Source: an uncultured Oscillospiraceae bacterium (lineage in GTDB: Bacteria; Bacillota; Clostridia; Oscillospirales; Ruminococcaceae). From it: 64,000 bases of DNA. The first letter of the stretch is position 1. Each line of letters opens with the position of its first letter. The position numbers and the translations under genes were made by a program. This document shows, in pieces, positions 7,823 through 15,824 of this stretch. The DNA is taken from the NCBI GenBank assembly GCA_934466475.1, contig CAKSLI010000010.1:1-64000 (forward strand). The letters run 5' to 3'. The notes below the pieces were generated by a model. That model was not told the origin of the DNA and did not search any database. It saw only the letters and a program-made list of their open reading frames with translations.

Positions 7823-8472
7823 TGCAGAAGCAGAACTACCAGAAAATGCTCGAGAGCATAATCAGCTCTATCCCGGAGGGAGAAGCGCCAACGCTGCTCC
7901 TGCACAGCTGCTGCGCGCCCTGCTCCAGCTACTGCCTGGAATACCTCGCGCAGTATTTCCGCATTACCCTGCTCTACTACAACCCGAATATCTCCCCTAA
8001 AGAGGAATTCGACAAGCGCACTGCGGAGCTTCGCAGGCTTGTGTCAGAGCTCCCGATGAAATACCCCGCGCAGGTCGTGGTGCCGGAATACCGCCCGGAA
8101 GAATTCTACTCCGCCGTAAAGGGGCTGGAGGATATCCCGGAGGGCGGCGAGCGCTGCTTCGTGTGCTACCGCCTGCGGCTGGAACGCTCCGCGCAGTATG
8201 CCGCCGACCACGGCTTCGACTATTTCTGCTCCACTCTGTCGATAAGCCCGATGAAAAACGCCGAGAAACTGAACTCAATAGGCGCGGAATTATCCGAAAT
8301 ATACCCGGTGAAGCTGCTCCCCTCCGATTTCAAGAAAAAGGGCGGCTATCTGCGCTCAATAGAGCTCTCGAGGGAATACGGGCTGTACCGTCAGAACTAC
8401 TGCGGCTGCGTATTCTCAAAGCGCGAGGCTGAACAGCGGGGAGCGCACAAAAATTCCGAAGGAGAATCCTGA
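7822..8472 (+). CDS. queH: Epoxyqueuosine reductase QueH
   Basis: Catalyses the last step of queuosine synthesis in tRNA, reducing epoxyqueuosine to queuosine; it is the non-cobalamin alternative to QueG. Family cysteines are visible: HSCCAPC near residue 29, RCFVCY near 113, FCSTLSISP near 135 and YCGCVFS near 194, which would hold an iron-sulfur cluster and a metal pair. Length 216 aa is normal. It overlaps the stop of the EamA gene and is followed after one base by the MATE gene. Confidence 0.9.
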   Translation: MQKQNYQKMLESIISSIPEGEAPTLLLHSCCAPCSSYCLEYLAQYFRITLLYYNPNISPKEEFDKRTAELRRLVSELPMKYPAQVVVPEYRPEEFYSAVKGLEDIPEGGERCFVCYRLRLERSAQYAADHGFDYFCSTLSISPMKNAEKLNSIGAELSEIYPVKLLPSDFKKKGGYLRSIELSREYGLYRQNYCGCVFSKREAEQRGAHKNSEGES

Positions 8473-8473
8473 C

Positions 8474-9841
8474 GTGCATATAAAAAACCGTGACCTCACC
8501 ACCGGAAGCATCAGCCGCGGACTGTGGGCGTTTGCCGTTCCGCTCATGCTCGGAAACGTGCTCCAGCAGTTCTACAACCTCGCGGACACATGGGTGGTCG
8601 GAAAATACATAGGCGACGGCGCACTGGCGGCTGTGGGCTCGTCATACACGCTGCTGACGTTCCTGACCTCCGTGATAATCGGGCTGTCGCTGGGCACCGG
8701 CTCGTTCGTTTCCATGGCTTTCGGACGGAAGCAGAACGACGTCATCCGCAGCGGTATTTTCATGTCCGCAGTGCTCATCGGGACGATTGCTCTTGCGATG
8801 ACCGGGCTTTTCTACGCGCTTCTTGACCCGATAATCTCCACGCTCCTCGTGCCGGAGGAGATAGTCCCGGATATGCGGACGTACCTTTCATGGGTGTTCA
8901 TCGGGTTCTTTGCAACGTTCCTGTACAACTACGTCTCGAATCTCCTGCGGAGCCTTGGTAACTCCACGGTGCCGCTGATATTCCTCGGGATTTCGGTAGT
9001 GCTGAACGTTGGGCTTGACCTGCTGTTCGTTATCCCGCTCGGCTGGGGTATCGCGGGAGCCGCGGCGGCTACCGTCATCGCACAGTATATTTCGGGTATC
9101 GGCATTGTTGTATACTTCCTCGCCACCTGTCCGGAATACCGCCCGAAACGCTCCGATATGCACTGGAACCGCGCGCATTTCCGCAGCATACTGTCGCTGT
9201 CGGGGCTGACCTGCCTCCAGCAGTCGGTGATGAACCTGGGTATTCTTATGGTGCAGGCGGTCGTGAACAGCTTCGGCTCCGTAGTCATGGCGGCGTTTGC
9301 AGTTGCCGTGAAAATAGACACGATAGCCTATATGCCGGTGCAGGACCTCGGAAATGCGTTCTCGGTGTTTGTCGCACAGAATCACGGTGCCGGGCTCCCG
9401 CAGCGCATAAGGTCCGGGATAAGGCAGACGCTTGCCAGCACAGCCATTTTCTGCGCGGTGATAAGTCTGCTGGTATGCCTTTTCGCGGAGCCGCTGATGC
9501 TGCTGTTCGTGGACGGCTCCAGCATGCAGACCGCCGCGGTCGGCGCGGAGTACCTCCGGACGGAGGGCGCGTGCTACATCGGGATCGGAATTCTGTTCAT
9601 GATGTACGGCTACTACCGGGCAGTGAACAAGCCGTTCATGTCGGTAGTGCTGACGGTCATCTCCCTCGGAACGCGCGTGGTTCTCGCGAATGTGCTCTCC
9701 GCAGTGCCTGAGATAGGCGTTTTCGGCATCTGGATATCCATTCCGATAGGGTGGTTCCTCGCGGACAGCGCGGGGGCTGTGTATTTTGCCCTCCATGAAC
9801 GAAAACGGTATTCCCCGGCTGAGAAATCCGCCGGAAAATAG
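8474..9841 (+). CDS. MATE-family efflux transporter
   Basis: Twelve-helix MATE protein (455 aa) that exports drugs or metabolites against Na+ or H+. The N-terminus shows the family's LMLGNVLQQFYNLADTWVVG pattern and a second half-repeat begins near residue 235 with LQQSVMNLG. The start is a GTG one base after the queH stop, so it depends on coupled translation. It is last in the operon that begins at 6875. Substrate unknown. Confidence 0.88.
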   Translation: MHIKNRDLTTGSISRGLWAFAVPLMLGNVLQQFYNLADTWVVGKYIGDGALAAVGSSYTLLTFLTSVIIGLSLGTGSFVSMAFGRKQNDVIRSGIFMSAVLIGTIALAMTGLFYALLDPIISTLLVPEEIVPDMRTYLSWVFIGFFATFLYNYVSNLLRSLGNSTVPLIFLGISVVLNVGLDLLFVIPLGWGIAGAAAATVIAQYISGIGIVVYFLATCPEYRPKRSDMHWNRAHFRSILSLSGLTCLQQSVMNLGILMVQAVVNSFGSVVMAAFAVAVKIDTIAYMPVQDLGNAFSVFVAQNHGAGLPQRIRSGIRQTLASTAIFCAVISLLVCLFAEPLMLLFVDGSSMQTAAVGAEYLRTEGACYIGIGILFMMYGYYRAVNKPFMSVVLTVISLGTRVVLANVLSAVPEIGVFGIWISIPIGWFLADSAGAVYFALHERKRYSPAEKSAGK

Positions 9842-9844
9842 CGC

Positions 9845-9873
9845 TTGACTTTCTGAATCAGTTGATGTATAAT
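9845..9873 (+). promoter_or_regulatory. Sigma-A promoter of the lipoprotein gene
   Basis: TTGACT and TATAAT are separated by 17 bp, four bases after the MATE stop codon. The position excludes an earlier in-frame ATG at 9862 as the lipoprotein start, because that codon lies inside the promoter. Confidence 0.85.
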
Positions 9874-9897
9874 ACTGGTGAAGGGAGTGGTAATTTT

Positions 9898-10731
9898 ATG
9901 AAAAAAGCATTGGCTCTGACCGCTTTTCTGGCACTGTGTACAGGTTTTACAGGGTGCTCCGCAGCACCGGCTTCTTCAGCAGAATCAGTTGTGGAACCGG
10001 TCGGCAGCTCATCTGCCGAATCAGGCGGCAACTCAATTGTCGAATCAGCCAGCGAATCAGGCTCTGAGAACAGCAGTATTCCGGCGATACTTACGGACAA
10101 CGAAAATCCGCCGCTGACCGCCGATTCATTTACCGACAGCGAAGGCACGGGTATTCCGCAGTCGTATGAGGAGCTTCAGGACTTCATCAGCCCATTTTCG
10201 GAGGTAAATTTCCTGGGGCTTGAGATAGTAAGGCGCTATTCCCCCGAAGAGGCATACGAAGCCACAGACGACGATATATACTTATACGGCTCCACATTGT
10301 ACGACATTCATATTACTTATGATTATCTCAACGCTCAGCCGCTGGATATCAATACGAAGCTCTGCTCGGCGGGCACGGCGGAAAAACAGCACGAGGGCTA
10401 CCCGCCGTATTCAGAGGGCGACAAATTCGCCGGATTTCTGCTTCAATTTGACCCGGACGATGTAAACGTTGAATTCCCGGAACTCCTGTTCGCAGTTGAC
10501 GACAGCGCCGATCCTCCGGTCGGATATCATGTCGGCTTCGACGAAATCGACTTCACCGACAAGGACGCAAACAGTATAGGAGACAGCGATTTCACAGCGA
10601 CAGCCGTTGTCACAACAACGTCGAACAATCCCGTCACCTATACGGACAGGATACCCATGGACGCGCTGACCGATTTCCTGCGGAACGACTGGACGGAAAG
10701 AGGATATGAACTGAATACTCCGCTTAACTAA
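9898..10731 (+). CDS. Secreted lipoprotein of unknown function
   Basis: 277-aa lipoprotein. A signal peptide with a KK start and a hydrophobic core ends in a lipobox (FTGC) at about residues 17-20. A Ser/Glu/Ala-rich linker (about 21-65) leads into an acidic globular region of about 210 residues that I do not recognise. It would sit on the outer face of the cytoplasmic membrane. The ATG follows GAAGGGAGTGG. It has its own promoter and is monocistronic. Confidence 0.75.
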   Translation: MKKALALTAFLALCTGFTGCSAAPASSAESVVEPVGSSSAESGGNSIVESASESGSENSSIPAILTDNENPPLTADSFTDSEGTGIPQSYEELQDFISPFSEVNFLGLEIVRRYSPEEAYEATDDDIYLYGSTLYDIHITYDYLNAQPLDINTKLCSAGTAEKQHEGYPPYSEGDKFAGFLLQFDPDDVNVEFPELLFAVDDSADPPVGYHVGFDEIDFTDKDANSIGDSDFTATAVVTTTSNNPVTYTDRIPMDALTDFLRNDWTERGYELNTPLN

Positions 10732-10735
10732 GAAT

Positions 10736-10764
10736 ACGGGCGCTGGAAAAAATCCAGCGCCCGT
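10736..10764. repeat. Left copy of a duplicated terminator hairpin
   Basis: The 11-bp stem ACGGGCGCTGG / CCAGCGCCCGT is a near copy of the hairpin at 10986-11013, but it has no T-run after it. It lies directly after the lipoprotein stop codon and borders the inserted repeat at 10771. Confidence 0.7.
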
Positions 10765-10770
10765 GAGACC

Positions 10771-10979
10771 GTCGAAAAAGTACCAACGGCATTAAAGTTT
10801 TAAAGAAACTGTGGGGGAAAACTCTTGTTTTCCCCCACACCCCTTTAGCGCTTTTGGAGCGTAAAACCGCACTCCGTGCGGAGTGGCGGGGGCTTTGCCC
10901 CCACACCCCCACTACCTTTTGCACGGCAAAAGGTAGCGAAAACCGATAGCGCTACGCGCAAATTTTATAGTTTTTCGAC
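10771..10979. repeat. Hairpin-rich intergenic repeat with short inverted ends
   Basis: Bounded by GTCGAAAAA (10771-10779) and its inverse TTTTTCGAC (10971-10979). In between lie at least four separate GC-rich hairpins: GTGGGGGAAAA / TTTTCCCCCAC, CCGCACTCC / GGAGTGCGG, GGGGGC / GCCCCC and ACCTTTTGC / GCAAAAGGT. No coding potential. It has the look of a dispersed non-autonomous element inserted between a gene and its terminator; a target duplication is not clear apart from the flanking duplicated hairpins. Confidence 0.65.
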
Positions 10980-10985
10980 AAGCTG

Positions 10986-11020
10986 ACGGGCGCTGGAAAA
11001 AAACAGCGCCCGTATTTTTT
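10986..11020 (+). terminator. Terminator with T-run facing the lipoprotein gene
   Basis: The stem ACGGGCGCTG / CAGCGCCCGT is followed by ATTTTTT on the plus strand. It is the functional-looking partner of the hairpin at 10736 and also stops rightward reading into the convergent injection-system operon. On the minus strand it may serve that operon weakly. Confidence 0.75.
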
Positions 11021-12740
11021 ACAGCTCCTTGTGCTTGCTTACGATAATGTAATTCACTGCTTTCTTCGTGGGGTACTTCACGCTTGTCGCCGTAACCGTA
11101 TAGACTCCCTCGGAGGACGGCGCCTTGTAGATCCCGTTGCGGCTTATCGTTCCGCCGTTCTTGTCCTCTACGTTCCATATACAATTGTGGTCGTCGCTGC
11201 CCTCTATCAGGCACTCAAGGCTGATCGTTCCACGCGGCTCTATGTTTACGAGATTCGGCTTTATCGAAATGGATACGTTCTCGACTTCCATCATGTCAGC
11301 CGCCGTCTTTTCCTCGGCGCGGACTGCCTGCCAGTGGAGCCTTATGCTTCCCGCATTCACGCGGTCGAGCAGCTTTACCGCTATCCGGAACGTTCCCTTT
11401 TTGCTGTACGAGATTATGCTCCAGCTCAGATTCGGAAAATCCATGCCGTAGGGACTGCCCTCGAAAAGCCCGGGGTCGCCGAATATCACGATATCGTCAT
11501 TATTGCCGTTAAAGCTGTCGGCGCACTCGAATCCCACGCTGTAAGAGATGTTCCCCTCTCCAAGCCCGTGCACTATCTCCTGAGAATAATACACCTTTCC
11601 GCGCAGGTCGTTGGTAATGTCTATGCTCTCCACGCCGCTTGAAACATTGCTCTTTTCCGGCGCGGTCTTCTCCTGCCTGCCTGTTTCTGCGGAGGAAATC
11701 ACGCGCTCCTCCTCCGGCTGAGCCGGTATACGGCTGTACAGATACTCCAGCGGCGCGCTGATTATGTACTGGTCAAACGGGAGCGCCCGCACCATCTCAA
11801 TGCGCGGAGCCTCGCGCCCTCCGGTCAGGAAAAATTCCGCGAGGTACAGCGGCGTGCTCTCATAAACTCCGGACATATCCGCGTGGAAGTACTCCCGGCG
11901 GAGCCTGTCGCTCACCGGCTCGTCTATGAGTTCAAAGGTCGCCGCCGCGCCCGGACAGCCGGAGACCTCCTCGTCGCCTATCGTTATCCGTATAGCCTCC
12001 GCCGGCACGGAAACCAGCCCCATTCCGGCGCTGCGGTGCTTCGGGCGGAGTATCACGCGCTCCTGCCGTATGTCGCAGGTGTCGGTCGCGTTGTAGTAGG
12101 AGGATTCCGCGTCACAGAGGTCATCGCTGTGGAACGAAAGTCCCACTGAAAGGCTTTTGTCCAGCCCGCGCTTTTCCACGGTCAGGGTGATGACAAGGCT
12201 TTCGCGGACGTTCACGTACTTCGGGACGGACATAGTTACCGATACGTTTTCGGTGCGGAATATCTCCACAACCGTCTCAGAAAGGCGGCACAGCCCGCAG
12301 GAAAGCTCCGCGGGGCGCTCGTTCGTGAGGTACACCCGGCAGCTCTCCTTTACCCGGTCGTATTCAGTCCTGCCGCTGTCGGAAACGGGCGCGGCGCGGT
12401 CGATCGGGAATTCCGCGTATTCTATGCAGAGATATGTGTTCGCGGAAAGGTCGAGCTCCTCCCAGCCGTCGGTGGCGGTGAGGTTCTTCAGCAGGGGAGT
12501 TCCTACCGCAATATCCCTGCCGTAACCGTCAATGGCGCAGCCGGCTTCCACCGAGTAGTTCACGTCATCCACCGCAACGATGTCAAGACCGGATATCACG
12601 CCGCAGCCGCATACGCTCCCGCGGACCGCGCGGAATTTCCCGCCGATATAGTTCTGCTCCTCGCGGAAATCCCGCACGGTGAGCTGCTTTCCCTTATAAT
12701 AGTTCGGTTTTACGAACGGAAAAATATCATTGTAATTCAT
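11019..12740 (-). CDS. Injection-system distal protein with C-terminal Ig-like domain
   Basis: Last gene of the leftward CIS operon; 573 aa, not recognised as a named family. The N-terminal block (about residues 8-110: NYYKGKQLTVRDF, CGVISGL, GYGRDIAV) resembles N-terminal modules of CIS baseplate-associated or fibre-like proteins. The middle is beta-rich. The last ~85 residues form a bacterial Ig-like domain with the pattern W-N-V near 531 and ISRNGIYKAP then VYTVTATS, common in surface adhesins. Position after gpI fits the slot of Afp13-type fibres, so target binding is the best guess. No signal peptide, as expected for a CIS part. Confidence 0.55.
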   Translation of the reverse strand: MNYNDIFPFVKPNYYKGKQLTVRDFREEQNYIGGKFRAVRGSVCGCGVISGLDIVAVDDVNYSVEAGCAIDGYGRDIAVGTPLLKNLTATDGWEELDLSANTYLCIEYAEFPIDRAAPVSDSGRTEYDRVKESCRVYLTNERPAELSCGLCRLSETVVEIFRTENVSVTMSVPKYVNVRESLVITLTVEKRGLDKSLSVGLSFHSDDLCDAESSYYNATDTCDIRQERVILRPKHRSAGMGLVSVPAEAIRITIGDEEVSGCPGAAATFELIDEPVSDRLRREYFHADMSGVYESTPLYLAEFFLTGGREAPRIEMVRALPFDQYIISAPLEYLYSRIPAQPEEERVISSAETGRQEKTAPEKSNVSSGVESIDITNDLRGKVYYSQEIVHGLGEGNISYSVGFECADSFNGNNDDIVIFGDPGLFEGSPYGMDFPNLSWSIISYSKKGTFRIAVKLLDRVNAGSIRLHWQAVRAEEKTAADMMEVENVSISIKPNLVNIEPRGTISLECLIEGSDDHNCIWNVEDKNGGTISRNGIYKAPSSEGVYTVTATSVKYPTKKAVNYIIVSKHKEL

Positions 12741-12758
12741 GGCTGCTCCTTTCCAGCG

Positions 12759-13739
12759 TCAGAGAACGAATCCGCTGCCGAACGAATCGTCCGAGAGCGT
12801 GAATCCATCCGGGACTTTCCCGCGCCTTATCACGAGCCGCGAGTTCACTCCCGCCGGAGTGAAGTCCCCAAGCAGCCGCAGGAGCTCCGCGTGACGCCTG
12901 CCGGAGCCGACTGCCTTATATTCCACCGTGACCGTTACCGAAGCAGTATTGCTGTCAGCGGTTATCTCCGGCTTCTCTCCGAGGAGTATCCCAAACAGCT
13001 CTGAAAGCGCCTGTACCGTGCCTTTCAGCCGTATCAGCCGCGCGGAATTCTTAACCAGAGTGCGCAGCCGCTCCTCCTCCCATATCGCTGTAACGCCTAT
13101 CCCCTGCCACGCAAGCAGGCGCTCCAGTTCCTTTCCGGAGGCGGAATCCGGACAGAGACTTTCGCCGAGCGCAGTCAGCACGCGGTCGGTCTCCGAGGTG
13201 ACGGCGGAGTACATCGCGAGCAGGTCGGCGAGGTTTCCGTTATCCATGCGGCTGAAAACCTCCGGCAGCGCCTGCATATACGACTGAAACGGACAAGTCA
13301 GCTCAACGCGCTTCATCGTGAAGCTCTGCCCGCGCTCCGGGAAAAACTGGACCGCGAAAAGCAGCCAGCGCCCTTTCAGCCGGTGCAGCGGAGCCGTCTG
13401 CGGGTCTATGAACGCCGCGGCGCTCATGCTCTCTACCGGGGAGCTGCCGCCCAGGATATACTCCGCGAGGGCGTTTTCAAGCGGTATCTCAGAGCCGTTG
13501 TGCCGGATATACCGCTCGTCTGAGGCGGCGGCTATGAACCGGAAATACCCCTTTGCCGGGCGCAGGCACTCTATGCGGGCGCTGTCCCAGACCGTGCCGG
13601 ATTCGCCGCTGTCGCACGGCGGAGCCACCCACAGCCCTCCCTCGGAAAACACTGCTTCCCCGCCGGAGGAGCTCCCCCGGAGCACCCCCGGGAGTATTCC
13701 GCCTGAAAATGTAAACCGCTTTCTGTCCGTAGTTATCAC
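12759..13739 (-). CDS. CIS baseplate protein, phage tail protein I-like
   Basis: 326 aa. The C-terminal half (about residues 150-325) follows the phage tail protein I pattern (TIGR02242-like): YMQALPEVFSRMDNG, then LERLLAWQGIGV with a conserved Trp, then LIRLKGTVQALSELFGI. The N-terminal 150 residues are beta-rich and specific to this lineage. gpI-like proteins join the baseplate wedge to fibres. The GTG start lies eight bases after the J-like gene stop; transcription is continuous with its neighbours. Confidence 0.8.
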   Translation of the reverse strand: MITTDRKRFTFSGGILPGVLRGSSSGGEAVFSEGGLWVAPPCDSGESGTVWDSARIECLRPAKGYFRFIAAASDERYIRHNGSEIPLENALAEYILGGSSPVESMSAAAFIDPQTAPLHRLKGRWLLFAVQFFPERGQSFTMKRVELTCPFQSYMQALPEVFSRMDNGNLADLLAMYSAVTSETDRVLTALGESLCPDSASGKELERLLAWQGIGVTAIWEEERLRTLVKNSARLIRLKGTVQALSELFGILLGEKPEITADSNTASVTVTVEYKAVGSGRRHAELLRLLGDFTPAGVNSRLVIRRGKVPDGFTLSDDSFGSGFVL

Positions 13740-13746
13740 CTCTTGT

Positions 13747-15801
13747 TTATTCCTCGCAGACTACCTCCAGCTTTCTGAGGTACAGCCTGCACCATTCGGG
13801 GGCGCTAACGCTGCCGTCAGGCAGGCGCACCGTTTCGGATCCGGAGCACCTTATGGAAAGCCCGCTCACCGCCGTTATTCCCGGCAGGGAGCTGAGCTCC
13901 CGCAGGAGCTGGCTGCGGTCCGTTCCGTGGCGCACATCCCCGAAATAGCCCTCCATGAAGCTGCGCACCGTGTTTTCCGCAGAAACGTAGTAATCCCGCG
14001 AGCGCACGCGCACCGAAATATCCGCCGGGATATACGCCGGGAATCTGACCGTCAGCGCCAGCGTCATCGGACAGAGCGGCTCCATGCGCCGTTTCAGCGC
14101 GGTAAGGTACCAGCCGAGCTGCGCCGTGACCCTGTGCGGCTCCGGAATATCCGGGTGCACCACTACGGTAACTGCGTTCGGCTTTGCTTCCCCGTTTTTG
14201 TCCACCGTCCGGAACACCTGCGCCTGCTTTATCAGCAGACCCGGAGTGTTCACCGCGCACTCTGCGAAATCCGCCTCGGAAAGCAGCGTATTTTCCTTCG
14301 GCTCTCGTAGTATACGGGCAAAGGTCTGCTCCGGGCGCTCCGCGGTCATTCCTCCGTGCGCCGGGACTGGTCTTGCGGCTGTAAAGCCCTCTCCCGGGGC
14401 AAAGGCTCCCGCCGGGATATTCCCCGCCGCGCCTGTCGTCAGCGCGAGGGAAATAAGCAGGATATCCCCCTGCGGCGGAACCTTTCCGTGCTGATTATCG
14501 CCGAATATCAGCGTATCGCCGTCAAGCGCGAAAACCTCGTCGCTGCCGCCGCATTCCGCAAGTGATGAGGTCAGCCGCCACTCGGAATAAACGCCGTCCG
14601 CGCCGGCAAGGAGCCGGAGTCTCTCCGGGAATACCCCGGTAAAATTGAGCGTTATCCTCTGCCCGGAGGTGCCGTCCGAATGCAGGCGGCTGAAATCCCT
14701 GACGTACTGCTGTTCGTAGACCGCAAGCAGCAGAAGCGGCTCGTCCGCGCTGACAGTGAGCTGTCCGAACAGCTCCGAAAGCTGGCTGCGCGAGGACGTC
14801 ACCAGCCGGGAGCCGTCCCCATAACTGTCCGCCTCGTATGCGATATCAAGGCTGTCAGCGGAGCGCCATCCCTGCTTTGTCCTGACGAAAAGCAGGAGCT
14901 CTCCCCCGGCGGCAAGCGGGGAGCTGAAATACATCGCGTTCTTCTCGAACTCCTCCGCGCGGAATCCCACGCAGGCGCAGCGGGTGTCTAGCTGGAGCAC
15001 CGGGCAGTTCTGCACGAACGCCCCGCAGAACCCCGGAAGGCGGTCAAAGCCGCGCATTATGAGTTTCGCACGGAGCGGGAAAACCCTGCCGTTCCTTTCG
15101 TGCTGTCCCTTTATCCGGAAGGATACCCGCCCGGTGCAGAAGCAGCCGTGCGTTTCGTCCGAAAGGAGCTCCACGTCATGCCAGCCGGACTTTCCGCCCT
15201 CGCTGCCGAAATACTGCCAGGCGACCTCTGATCCCGTTTCGAAGCCCTCCATGTCCTGCGGGAAATCCCTGCCGGAACCGTCAAAGCACATCAGCAGGCT
15301 GTGATCCCCCCCGGAGGAAAACGGCTGTGTGAAGCCCATTACGAAGTAGTCGCTTCCGTCAAATATCTCAAAGCGGAACGGGCTTTCCGGGTCAAAGCGG
15401 TAGGGCTCCGCCCTGCCGTCCGTGACCTTGGCGTATGCGGCGGCGGAATTCGTCCCGGCGGGACAGTCCTGCTGCGTTTCAAACACGATATCCTCTGCGC
15501 GGAGCTTAGTCCCCGCCGGGAGCGCCTTGTCGGAGCTGTACGCCGCGTAAGCCTCCGCGGGACGCTGCGTGCGCGGCCGGTAGCCGTACAGCGCGCACAG
15601 CGACCTCAGTTCCTCGGAGGTTATCCTGTTCATGTTGCGCTGCTGCTCGGTCTGGAGCCAGGTCAGCAGCTCCAGCAGAGCGACCCCCACGCTGCTTTCA
15701 GAAAAGCTGCTCCTGCCGCCGGTCAGCGAATACAGCCGCTGCTCGTTCGCGAGAAGCGCGCTTTCAAAATCCTGTACGCTTATTTCTGGCAGCTCCTGCA
15801 T
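13747..15801 (-). CDS. CIS baseplate wedge protein, J-like (second copy)
   Basis: 684-aa baseplate assembly protein of the gpJ/gp6 type. The N-terminus has the helical J-type block (VALLELLTWLQTEQQRNMNR, near residues 37-56); the centre has the diagnostic TTGAAGNIPAGAF near 455-467 followed by an ARILRE...LLSEADF segment that fits the J signature of a helical pair before the C-terminal domain. In Afp-type systems two J-related wedge proteins (Afp11, Afp12) are encoded in tandem, and the same is seen here with the 886-aa gene just upstream. Confidence 0.85.
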   Translation of the reverse strand: MQELPEISVQDFESALLANEQRLYSLTGGRSSFSESSVGVALLELLTWLQTEQQRNMNRITSEELRSLCALYGYRPRTQRPAEAYAAYSSDKALPAGTKLRAEDIVFETQQDCPAGTNSAAAYAKVTDGRAEPYRFDPESPFRFEIFDGSDYFVMGFTQPFSSGGDHSLLMCFDGSGRDFPQDMEGFETGSEVAWQYFGSEGGKSGWHDVELLSDETHGCFCTGRVSFRIKGQHERNGRVFPLRAKLIMRGFDRLPGFCGAFVQNCPVLQLDTRCACVGFRAEEFEKNAMYFSSPLAAGGELLLFVRTKQGWRSADSLDIAYEADSYGDGSRLVTSSRSQLSELFGQLTVSADEPLLLLAVYEQQYVRDFSRLHSDGTSGQRITLNFTGVFPERLRLLAGADGVYSEWRLTSSLAECGGSDEVFALDGDTLIFGDNQHGKVPPQGDILLISLALTTGAAGNIPAGAFAPGEGFTAARPVPAHGGMTAERPEQTFARILREPKENTLLSEADFAECAVNTPGLLIKQAQVFRTVDKNGEAKPNAVTVVVHPDIPEPHRVTAQLGWYLTALKRRMEPLCPMTLALTVRFPAYIPADISVRVRSRDYYVSAENTVRSFMEGYFGDVRHGTDRSQLLRELSSLPGITAVSGLSIRCSGSETVRLPDGSVSAPEWCRLYLRKLEVVCEE

Positions 15802-15824
15802 TCACGCCGCCCCCTTTCTGTATT

